Shown piece by piece: positions 24,694 to 33,600 of a DNA stretch of 64,000 nt. The translations under genes were made by a program, and so were the position numbers. How positions within the stretch are numbered: the stretch's first letter is position 1; each line of letters begins with the position of its first letter. Source of the stretch: Bacteroidota bacterium (GTDB taxonomy: Bacteria; Bacteroidota; Bacteroidia; Cytophagales; Cyclobacteriaceae); NCBI GenBank assembly GCA_023428695.1, contig JAEYWY010000008.1:77615-141614 (forward strand). The letters run 5' to 3'. The notes beneath the pieces are model-generated. The model was not told the origin of the DNA. It saw nothing but the letters and a program-made list of their open reading frames with translations, and made no database searches.

Positions 24694-26159
24694 CCGGTGA
24701 TGGACGTGATGAGTTCTACAGCAGCGCGTTCTGCCGATATCAGTGCACCGTTTATTGTGCCGGCGTCGCCGGAGAAATCGGTTGCTTCGCCTGCAAAGAA
24801 AACCTTGTTTTGCAACGGTGTGGCTATCGCTTCCCTATCCGAATTTGTTCCGCCGGGCTTCAGGTACGACATGCTGCCTTTTATGAACGGCTCTTTGCCC
24901 CAATCCTGAACAGCAGCGATGAATTTGTCGGCTGTCGGATCGCGACGTGCATCCAGCGATGCGCTGTTGTCGAACATGATATCAAGATCCTGCAGAACAA
25001 CCTCAATCGCGTCATAACCCAGCGGTGACAGTTCTTCAGCCTTCTCTCCCGACACCGTCATCTGTATTGTACGCGGCACGGCACTTCTTCCAACGGCAGC
25101 GTTAATATACTCAGGGACCTCCCCGCCATAAATGCTGCGGAAGTTATCGCCCCAAAAGTTGCGTCTGAAGTCAATTGCAAACCGGATAGCTGAGTCCATG
25201 CCGATTTTGCCCAACGCATTTTGTTTTGCTGCTGGCAGCGCGGGACTGAACGTCACGTCGCCGGCCTTGAGAATAGATACCGGTACCGTTACGATTACCT
25301 TATCGACTTCGGTTGTGAATGGTTGAGGTGAACCGCCTGTGATCACTTCACCAGTGAGCACTACTTTTTCGCCCGAGTAGTCGATATTCTTTATAACGGT
25401 ATTGAGTTGCGTCTTTTCGGATCCGCGGATAAAGCCTTCTATGAGCACATCGCCCATCGCGGCATTTGCAAGAAGCAGGATATTATCATTTCGCTGTCGA
25501 AGGTTCGCATTTTCGGCAACGCCACCCATTCCGAGTCGTGTATTCGATGTGCCATGCAGGTTTGAAATGCGTCCGTTAAGCAGCGCGTATTGTGATGCTG
25601 CTACACCGGCTGCCTGAGCCGCCTGCAGGACGGTACCTGAAGATCCGGCGTTCGCGCCAATATTTTGAATGAAGCTGTGAGCTGCCTGGAAATCTCCATC
25701 TGCGAGGGCTGCTTCCAGGTCCACCAATGTATTGTTCACCCAGAAACGAACATCAGAATCGCTTATGGGTATCGTTGTAAACTTTTCCTTTTGAATCAGG
25801 CTCGCCCATATTGAATCGTCGCCGAAAATCCTGTCGGCGCCAAGCTCAACGGGAAAATCACTCGCCACCTTGCTGTGCGGGTTGAGCCATAGAGAATCCG
25901 TTGGTTTTTCAAACAGACGTAAGGTCTTAACGCGTCCTCCAATCCTGTCTGAGGCTTCAAACACGACTACATTCAGCCCTTTCGAAATGAGGTAGTCGGC
26001 TGCGTAAAGGCCAGCCGCTCCGGCACCGATAACCGCAATCTTGCCTTTGTAGCGCAATTCCGGACGTGCAGGTTCATCCTCGCAGGAAGATATCCAGGGG
26101 AGGACTGCTCCGGCCGAAAGGCCTGCTCCAATGTACTTAAGGGCGCTTCTACGTTTCAC
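24690..26159 (-). CDS. FAD-dependent amine oxidase with Tat-type lipoprotein signal
   Basis: 489 residues. The N-terminus carries a twin-arginine signal (KRRSALKYIG) and a lipobox-like ISSC ending at Cys26. An FAD-binding Rossmann motif (IAVIGAGAAGLYAADYL, about 42-58) and the flavin motif DRIGGRV follow; the C-terminal FAD motif VFFAGEATDFSGDAGTINGALISAE is intact. This is the monoamine oxidase/phytoene desaturase-like fold; the substrate amine is not known. The start is GTG at 26159, with an in-frame stop three codons upstream. Folded export with bound FAD fits the Tat signal. Confidence 0.88.
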   Translation of the reverse strand: MKRRSALKYIGAGLSAGAVLPWISSCEDEPARPELRYKGKIAVIGAGAAGLYAADYLISKGLNVVVFEASDRIGGRVKTLRLFEKPTDSLWLNPHSKVASDFPVELGADRIFGDDSIWASLIQKEKFTTIPISDSDVRFWVNNTLVDLEAALADGDFQAAHSFIQNIGANAGSSGTVLQAAQAAGVAASQYALLNGRISNLHGTSNTRLGMGGVAENANLRQRNDNILLLANAAMGDVLIEGFIRGSEKTQLNTVIKNIDYSGEKVVLTGEVITGGSPQPFTTEVDKVIVTVPVSILKAGDVTFSPALPAAKQNALGKIGMDSAIRFAIDFRRNFWGDNFRSIYGGEVPEYINAAVGRSAVPRTIQMTVSGEKAEELSPLGYDAIEVVLQDLDIMFDNSASLDARRDPTADKFIAAVQDWGKEPFIKGSMSYLKPGGTNSDREAIATPLQNKVFFAGEATDFSGDAGTINGALISAERAAVELITSITG

Positions 26160-26334
26160 GGGTCAGGGATCGTGATAATAAATAGTCAAAGATCAAAAAG
26201 TGTAACCGGTCTCGCTAAGATAATCAGATCAATGGAATCCTGAGGCGGTTGAACGCTTCCCAGTCGGGCGGCCGGGCGTCACATTTTTGTATTTTTCGTT
26301 TGTTTTCGACGCTGTATTAATGATTTTCACCCGT

Positions 26335-26877
26335 ATGAACGCCGTTCCTACTCCTCATGTCAAGCGCGTGGTTGTTATCGGCCCAGAATGCACCGGAAAG
26401 TCCGAACTTTCGGCGTTTCTCGCCTCCCGCTACAATACTACGTGGGTCCCCGAATATGCGCGCGGTTACCTCAACAATCTCGTGAGACCATACAATCGGG
26501 ATGATCTTACCACAATCGCACATGGTCAGCTCCGCCTTGAGGATGAGTTTGTCCGGACTGCCAATGGCGTCCTGTTTTGCGACACAAACCTGTACGTGAT
26601 CAAGGTATGGAGCACCTTCAAGTACGGTGATGTGAATCCGGAGATTCTTACGCTGCTCTCAAAACGCGACTATGATCTTTATCTGCTCACAAATATCGAT
26701 ATCCCATGGGAGGACGATCCGCAAAGGGAGCACCCGGACAAGCGCGAAGAACTGTACAACATCTATATTTCAGAGCTCAAGAATCAACCTGTTCCATTCG
26801 TTGAAATTCATGGTGAGCGGGAGGAGCGCAGGGAAACAGCTATCCATGCCGTTGAGGAAATACTTGTGAATGCTTAA
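26335..26877 (+). CDS. NadR-type ribosylnicotinamide kinase domain (AAA ATPase)
   Basis: 180 residues. Walker A is GPECTGKS (16-23); EYARGYL and LTNIDIPWEDDPQREHP match the kinase half of NadR, which phosphorylates nicotinamide riboside. The NMN adenylyltransferase and repressor parts of NadR are missing, as is usual for stand-alone forms. I chose ATG 26335; ATG 26320 is an alternative. It probably serves NAD salvage. Upstream is a 175-bp gap shared with the divergent amine oxidase gene. Confidence 0.82.
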   Translation: MNAVPTPHVKRVVVIGPECTGKSELSAFLASRYNTTWVPEYARGYLNNLVRPYNRDDLTTIAHGQLRLEDEFVRTANGVLFCDTNLYVIKVWSTFKYGDVNPEILTLLSKRDYDLYLLTNIDIPWEDDPQREHPDKREELYNIYISELKNQPVPFVEIHGEREERRETAIHAVEEILVNA

Positions 26878-26959
26878 TCATAACGTAATGTTACTGTTTG
26901 GCAGGCCGGGAACTCACACGCTTCCGATTTCAAAACGATAACGATATTTTTCTGACCTC

Positions 26960-27367
26960 ATGACATTCAGAGAGATTTCAATCAATACACCGGCACTGCT
27001 CTTTCCGGCAATTACGCTTTTGATGCTGGCGTATACCAATCGGTTTCTTGCACTTGCAACGCTGATCAGAAACCTGCATGCGAAATATCGCCAGATGCAC
27101 GAGAACCGTGAAATAGTGAGAGACCAGATAAAAAACTTGCGGACACGTCTGAATCTTGTCCGACGAATGCAGGCTTACGGAATTGTCAGTTTCTTCTGTT
27201 GCGTGCTCTGTATGCTTACGATCTTCCTCGAATACAATACGCTCGCTTTCGGCATATTCGGGCTCAGCCTGGTATTTCTGCTGATTAGTCTTGTGCTTTC
27301 ATTGCGCGAGATTCTCATCAGCACCAGAGCGCTTGAACTGGAACTTCACGACATGGAGACTGAATAA
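26960..27367 (+). CDS. DUF2721 membrane protein
   Basis: 135 residues. N-terminal segment TPALLFPAITLLMLAYTNRFL, a charged helical stretch (about 40-68) and two C-terminal membrane segments (about 72-92 and 97-115) match DUF2721. Function unknown for the family. It lies 82 bp after the NadR-like gene and could be in its transcript. Confidence 0.8.
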   Translation: MTFREISINTPALLFPAITLLMLAYTNRFLALATLIRNLHAKYRQMHENREIVRDQIKNLRTRLNLVRRMQAYGIVSFFCCVLCMLTIFLEYNTLAFGIFGLSLVFLLISLVLSLREILISTRALELELHDMETE

Positions 27368-27509
27368 CCCCGAGAAATCAGGTACCAATGTTGTAATTGC
27401 AACTGTCGTTTCAGGTAAAAACTTACGTGACTGATCTCACCGCATTCGTTTGACGATTTTGCTATTGGGTAATATTTAATTTCACCCCACTGAAATCGCA
27501 AACAAATTT

Positions 27510-28079
27510 ATGCACATGACAACAATGCGGGTTTTCCTGATTCTCATGTTCGTGAGTTCTTTCACAATTCAACTGCAGGCTCAAACAGTCAATGCATCAT
27601 GGAAACAAGATCTTGAACGAGCACTCTCCGAGTTTGTTAACTGCAAAAAGAATGGAAACAATGAATGCAGTTCATTGACCGGTGAATCACTCAAGAAAGT
27701 TTACAACATCAACGACTTCTATTCTTCGTCCAGGAAGCGATATATGGCGGCGTCTGAGATTTCATCATTCATAAAGGATAATCGAAACTGGACAGCCCTC
27801 GGTCCTTCCTTTGACCAATCGGTACTTGAAGCGGCACAGCAAAATGCGAATAACAAGAAAGCGGTCGTTGCAGTCTATCAGGACGAACAGGGACTTGGCC
27901 ATGTTGTGCTCATCGTTCCAGGGGCACTGACTCCTTCCGGCTCATGGGGCCTTAAGGTTCCAAATGCGGCATCGTTTTTTGCAAATGACCCGCAGCGCTC
28001 TTTCGTTGACAAAGGATTATCCTTCGCGTTTACCAAGAGCATGATGAAAGACGTAATCCTCTACGTCAGAAAGTACTAG
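27510..28079 (+). CDS. Secreted protein, possible cysteine amidase/peptidase fold
   Basis: 189 residues with a signal peptide (about 1-25, ending LQAQ). I cannot name the family. The body has a cysteine at the start of a helix (NNECSSLTGESLKKV, cysteine about residue 53), a later AVVAVYQDEQGLGHVVLIVPG with a histidine, and GSWGLKVPNA. This Cys ... GHVxxVxPG ... WG pattern resembles NlpC/P60 and CHAP-like hydrolases and amidase effectors, but the match is weak. A TTTG and TAATATTT pair lies upstream near 27451-27480. Its stop lies directly beside the stop of the convergent barrel gene. Confidence 0.6.
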   Translation: MHMTTMRVFLILMFVSSFTIQLQAQTVNASWKQDLERALSEFVNCKKNGNNECSSLTGESLKKVYNINDFYSSSRKRYMAASEISSFIKDNRNWTALGPSFDQSVLEAAQQNANNKKAVVAVYQDEQGLGHVVLIVPGALTPSGSWGLKVPNAASFFANDPQRSFVDKGLSFAFTKSMMKDVILYVRKY

Positions 28080-28649
28080 CTATCTACGGTGTCGGAACAA
28101 CGGCTTGTCGAACGCGTACCCTACGGCTAGTCCGGGTGCGTGAATCGGTTCGCCCATAAACCTCTGAAAGTACGGCCTTGGGCCATACTCTTTGATTTTG
28201 ATCAGCGGCGAGTATTGTACTCTGAAAAACAAACCACCATGTGGTCGTTGAAATCTGTAGCCGACCATTGGCACAAAGAATATTCCACGGCTTTGCATTT
28301 TGCTTCCTGAATTCGCGAATATTTCCGAATAGTGATATCCGGCGATATAAGAAAGGGCCGCGCCGATTTCCGCATGGTGATTGCCGGAGTGCTTGAACAT
28401 GTGAATGCCAAGTGGAATGGTTCTGAAAACGTTGTTGGGATGGCGATAGTGCATTTGCCCATATCCAAGCCTGACATTCCCGCGCCATCGCCCAAAGTCG
28501 AAGAACGGGTTTTCAATATTCACCGAGTACACTCCGCCCGCTCCGCCAACTTCGAGATAGGCCACGGCGCCGCTGAACGCCTTTTCAGTTGACTGGGCAA
28601 AGACGGTCATACCAAGCATGACCATAACGATTGTTGTTGTTGTTTTCAT
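28080..28649 (-). CDS. Putative outer-membrane beta-barrel protein
   Basis: 189 residues: signal peptide (1-18), then alternating aromatic/hydrophobic strands (VRLGYGQMHYRH, AALSYIAGYHYSEIF, GLFFRVQYSPLI) and an ending in GLAVGYAF before a short basic tail. This is the layout of a small eight-strand barrel. The function is unknown. It starts 12 bp after the next upstream gene, so both are in one transcript at the end of the RHS region. Confidence 0.7.
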   Translation of the reverse strand: MKTTTTIVMVMLGMTVFAQSTEKAFSGAVAYLEVGGAGGVYSVNIENPFFDFGRWRGNVRLGYGQMHYRHPNNVFRTIPLGIHMFKHSGNHHAEIGAALSYIAGYHYSEIFANSGSKMQSRGIFFVPMVGYRFQRPHGGLFFRVQYSPLIKIKEYGPRPYFQRFMGEPIHAPGLAVGYAFDKPLFRHRR

Positions 28650-28661
28650 ATGGAATCGGGG

Positions 28662-29906
28662 TTAACGTGTTCTGTTGGGATGGTATTGAAAAGTCTTTCG
28701 TCGGGTCGCCAACTCACTCAACTCAAATCCGATGCGTACCTGGAACCTTCGTGCATAGACTGATGATTGTTCTTCTGCAGATATGTGATAGAGCGCCGTT
28801 ACGGTCATGTAGCACGCAGGATGTACCAGGAATTTTCTACCTGCACCGACGAACGCGGCATCCAGCCATCGCGCATCAGAAGACTCCTGCGCTTTGGGTA
28901 GTCGTACCCGTTCCCATTCGGTGTATGCGAAGAAAGATCGCGGGAGTTCGTGGCGAACATAAGCGCGATACGAAAGGTGTTGCGATGAAACGGTCCGATC
29001 AAATCGCAGACTATCGCCCCAGGTATGCCGAATGTTTACACCAAAACCTGTCTGAAAACGCGTACTCAGCCGGTAGCCAATACGTGGTGCTATGTCGATC
29101 GACAAGGGTTGCGTGCTGACAACATTGAATGTGCCACCGATGACCAGGCGTTCAAGAATCGTCAACCCTTCGAGTGAAGTGCGCCTGACTCCTTCCGACG
29201 GGTTTCCGGCATTACCAAAGGCGCGGTAACGAGTCATTATCTTTGTGATTTTCTTCTGAACATCCGGCATCTTCACAGACTGCGCGAGTCGTATTGCGTG
29301 CATTTTCGCAATCGTGACGAGTGAATCGCGATCAGGAAGTTCGCGCGGAATCTCAGTCATGTCGATTGGGATCTGGTCTGTTACTTCCGCACTAACGGCG
29401 TTTACACTCACCGGTGAAATGGCGGTATCTGCATTCGCCGCATTTTGACCTGTCAGATCACGAGGAAGTTTGGATGCCACGTCCTTGTAAACATCATCTG
29501 GTCGCGGAAACAAACTGAACAAAGAGTCGGGAATGGTGCCACCGCGTGCGGCCTCCAATCGCAGGCTGGGAAGAGTGGCCAATGGATCACTGCTCAAATG
29601 AAGCGAATCAGGAATCTCAACATAGTCAAGTGGTCGCAAGCCGCTGACGGCGAAAGGCAACGGCATAACATCACGCGCATTTAGAAGCTCACGCATGATC
29701 AGCTTTTTTTCGCGACGCAGCTTCTGCCTGGTTTGCCTGACGCTGTCTCTCCGGTAATACCGGAAGTACTTCAGGAGTTTGGTTTTAGCATTGTTCAGCT
29801 TGTTCAGCTTTTCGCAGTGCTGTGGTGAAAGATTCACCTGCACGTTTTGCGACATCGAAAGCAGGGGCACGCTTATCAGCGCACTTAAAAGGATTTTGAA
29901 TTTCAT
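28662..29906 (-). CDS. Exported protein with N-terminal helical part and C-terminal beta-barrel-like part
   Basis: 414 residues. Signal peptide (1-20), then a basic helical stretch (about 30-75), a proline/aspartate-rich linker (about 80-190), a helical segment and a beta-rich C-terminus (from about 235: IGGTFNVVSTQPLSIDIAPRIGYRLS and later strands) like an outer-membrane barrel. I do not recognise the family. The start is ATG 29906; a TTG three codons earlier was rejected. It sits 140 bp after the lipoprotein gene behind the RHS toxin. Confidence 0.7.
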   Translation of the reverse strand: MKFKILLSALISVPLLSMSQNVQVNLSPQHCEKLNKLNNAKTKLLKYFRYYRRDSVRQTRQKLRREKKLIMRELLNARDVMPLPFAVSGLRPLDYVEIPDSLHLSSDPLATLPSLRLEAARGGTIPDSLFSLFPRPDDVYKDVASKLPRDLTGQNAANADTAISPVSVNAVSAEVTDQIPIDMTEIPRELPDRDSLVTIAKMHAIRLAQSVKMPDVQKKITKIMTRYRAFGNAGNPSEGVRRTSLEGLTILERLVIGGTFNVVSTQPLSIDIAPRIGYRLSTRFQTGFGVNIRHTWGDSLRFDRTVSSQHLSYRAYVRHELPRSFFAYTEWERVRLPKAQESSDARWLDAAFVGAGRKFLVHPACYMTVTALYHISAEEQSSVYARRFQVRIGFELSELATRRKTFQYHPNRTR

Positions 29907-30046
29907 AATACACAACGGTTGGTTCAGGCTAGTCCATTGGGTTGTACTATCAGGTTTTGGTGGATACCAGATCAGTATATCAACTTGCGGCCTTCAAATG
30001 ACAACTGTCCAAATTCGTGACCCATTGCCATACATATTTAAAATAA

Positions 30047-30583
30047 TTAATTAATCCATTTGTTTGCACTATCGGGTTTGGGCGTGAAATGTTTGAAAAG
30101 ATATGTCTCTTCATATCTTGAACTTGATTCGTCGTCATCCGATCGATGCGAAAAGGTGAAACTGGTGTCACTAAGTATTCTACCCGTCTCCAGCAACACA
30201 TGATATCCTCCATATGAACCACTTGATGGATGAAGTCGTTCCACAAAGATCGTGTCACCGCGGATCTGGTAGACTCCCCAAGCAAGCTGGGTATCTTGGA
30301 ATTTTCTGATTCCTTCCTGACTTGAGAAGAACACTTCGCGCTTGCTCCAATCATCCCTCATGAACGAACCTGGCGAAAGTACAATTCCATCTTTATAAAG
30401 AAACATTACCGTGACGGTGCCAATCAAATCCTCATGATAGTAGTACCCCTTCAGCCTCAACTGTGTCGATGTATTGGCCCGCCTTTCCAAGGTAATCCCG
30501 CTATCCACTGCTCTGCTCGTACAACTTGCCGCTAATAGCGCGAGAATGCCGGTTCTTACCAGATTTTTGGAAATGTTCAGCAT
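30047..30583 (-). CDS. Lipoprotein directly downstream of RHS toxin; candidate immunity protein
   Basis: 178 residues. Lipobox LLAASC ends at Cys21. The mature part is rich in beta strands (GYYYHEDLIGTVTVMFLYKDG, GVYQIRGDTIFVERL, TSFTFSH) and looks like a small single-domain fold. I do not recognise the family. It begins 53 bp after the stop of the RHS gene on the same strand, the place where immunity genes usually lie. An envelope lipoprotein would guard against a toxin acting in the periplasm. Function is inferred from place only. Confidence 0.65.
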   Translation of the reverse strand: MLNISKNLVRTGILALLAASCTSRAVDSGITLERRANTSTQLRLKGYYYHEDLIGTVTVMFLYKDGIVLSPGSFMRDDWSKREVFFSSQEGIRKFQDTQLAWGVYQIRGDTIFVERLHPSSGSYGGYHVLLETGRILSDTSFTFSHRSDDDESSSRYEETYLFKHFTPKPDSANKWIN

Positions 30584-30636
30584 CTAACTATCTTTTTCAT
30601 ACAAGTTACATTCAACAACTTCACTTGGGAACGAAG

Positions 30637-33600
30637 TCATGGCCATGCCGTTCCACTTCCAGTACTTAACCCAAAATACAACTCATCGTTACCTGGTAGC
30701 AATAGAAACCTGGCACTTGGATCATTTTTCAAAAGAAACTCGTGAGCGAAACGATTCTGAAGTCTATGTCGAAACAATTCATTGTTTATCCCAAGTCGCC
30801 ATGGCCCTAATCCGACATACTTCAATCCGAGCCGATATTTGTCCGGATCGTATTCCTGTCCATCAAAGTAATGCTTGACATAGGTTCCATTTATTCCTCC
30901 AAGGGTATAATCATGACTGCGATGACCTATTGGACCAGGGTCACCTGTCGCGAGATTAAACCCATATTGAATCACGCCAAATGTGAATTTGCCGGCCGCG
31001 GTTCTAAATCGATCCCCTCCGTCTCCACCATATGCCGGGTGAAGTTTTAGCGGATCCAATAACGCCATTGTCGATTTATCCCACCAATCATTTTCATACT
31101 TCAAGTTAAAGAATGGGCCACCTAGGGTCATCAATCCTGTTGTTTGCGATAGTCCACCCCGAATATATTTCGTGCTTTGAAATGAAATCCCCAAGGGGTT
31201 GGTCGTTTCAGTTCCGACTCTGTGCTCCATTTCACCCTCAGAACTAAAATAGTCACGCGACACATATGATGTTCCAAAGGTTTTTCGATAGCTAAATGGA
31301 ATTAGTTTGGGGATACCGATCGATACTTCGACGCCTATCTTCGATTCATGGGTAGTAAATGAACTATTGACTGTGAACGAAATCGGCGAAATATATTTCA
31401 AAACTTCATACGCTGCTTTCTCCAGTCCCTCCAGTTCACGACCCTGGGCAAGTGCATTCTCGCTGAATGCATACGGGCTGTTGTGTTTGTAATCCTCCGC
31501 CAGGGGATCAACCGATCCAAATCGCCCGATCGCGGGATCGTGCATGCGATATCTGTACTGATACCAGCCGAGACCAAGATCATTCTGATGCTCCTGCCCC
31601 TGAAACAATACACGGTTTCGAAGTACCGGCTCGTATCTCACCCCATTCTCCGTCGCGATACTTCTTAACCGGTCCGCGTGATATAAGTTGAATGTGAGTC
31701 CGAAAGGATAATAGTCGACCGATTGAAGAATACGTGGCGTACGCGTGCGCTTCTGATGAATGATATACAAATCGTCGAAGTAGACATCAAGAAGAGCACT
31801 TTCGTTGGATTCATTGATCACGTAAATGTATACATACCCATTTGCCTCAGGCGTGAATGAAATCGACAACTTTTCAAATTGCTTGTATGCGCGTTGCGAC
31901 ACTGCCTGCGCAGCCGCCTTTCGGAAAACATAGTTATTGTCAAAGAAGAGCAGCATGAGATAAGCCTTTGGCACAACGGATGACTCTGCAATATTACCAC
32001 TGGTAACAGGAAGTGCAGTGCTCATGTTTTGGTAGAGTTTGGAATTTTCTGCACTTGTCACATTAAACGATGACGTAACGGCTGATACAAGTGTGGACGC
32101 GACAATCTTTGATGAAGTAGTGCGTGCACTGTTGTATCGTGCGAAAGCTTCCACATATACTGCTTCGCCTGTGCGAACACTGAAACTTTTTGAGGGGCCC
32201 ACAGGAGTTACGCTGGTACCCACGGTGTAGCCGTTACAACGCGCCGAGTACGCGGGAGAGAACACCTCCGGACTGGAAACGGTAATGTTATTACCCTGTG
32301 TACGTGTCTCCGTAATTTTTGAGAAACCGTATGTTACCCGTTCCTGATTATCAAGCGCCGGTTCCATGGTCGCCTTGTAGACGGCGGTCTCCTCAACAAC
32401 GCCGTAAACGGCGCGTACGTTGCCCTGATGATCGCGAAAGAAATATTCATAGTCGAACGACGAACCATTCGGTACAGCCCGGCCTTCAGATGTCTCAATA
32501 AACGAAAGTTCGCCGTTGTCGTATTGGAAGTCTCCCGAATAGATTGTTTTCCATACTCCGTTACCTCCAACAAGTATTTCCCGACTAAGCCGATTACCTT
32601 CAGCATCATATGAAAACCGGATTCGATCTGTTCGCACCGGATTCAAATCCGCACGCGTGATTTCGATTTCCTCCGGAAGGTTAAGTGCATTATATGTAAT
32701 CTTCGTGATGGACTTATTCTGATCCGAAATCAGGTTCCCATGGGGATCATAACCAAACTCATTTACCGAAGTCGCAACGCCAGGCTTATCCGAAAATCCG
32801 GCCGGGTGAATACTCTGATCTTTTACGTTCTGCAACCGGTTTCCTTCATACCTGTATGTCAATTCATCAATTTTTGTTTTCGTGCCTTCGATCATGCCAT
32901 ATCGTATTATAGCAGCTGAGCTTCCGCCGCCAATGTTACCATTTCGATCATACGACGTGACCTGCTCATCAAACATCCCGGGGGCACCGGTCCATGCGTT
33001 TTTGATGCGGGATGCAAAGGTGCTTTTGTGAAAGCGGCCGAAGTTGTCATAGTCAAATGCGTAAATCCGGGCCTCGTTTTTCTTTGGCACTTCTGCCTTC
33101 CAGCTTATCGCCGAAATACGGCCATCAAAATATTTTTTTGCAGAATTCCCTGCGACCGTTGGTGCAGTCTCAAACATCGCTTCCATACCAAACAAGTCAG
33201 CAACCGGATCCGTACCGGAAGCTGCAGAAGTAACCTGGTTGACTCCGGTTAGCCATCCCTGAATATTATATGCATAGTCAATGGACTGAATGAAAGAAGA
33301 TCCATCAACGGAATGAATATTCTTCTCAATCAGCTGACCAAGCTCATTATATCGCAACGATGTGAGCAACGTCTTTGGGTTATCGTTAATTTGATGCCAT
33401 GTCTGAAGCAGACGATCCCGGTGATCATAGACAAGCTCTTCGTAAATCGTTGTCACGCCTGCAGGACCATTATGGACCCTCTTTCTCTTCTCAATCTTCC
33501 CGGTAAATGCATTCCTTGCCGAACTGATCGTTTCACGCTTACCGAAGCTGTTCTTTGAGATTGTCTGAACGGGTCGGTATTTGCGATCATAGTAAACAAC

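Noticed and set aside
24165..25028. Plus-strand open frame of 287 codons over tauE-like and amine oxidase genes
   Set aside because: It overlaps two real genes in other frames and has atypical composition.
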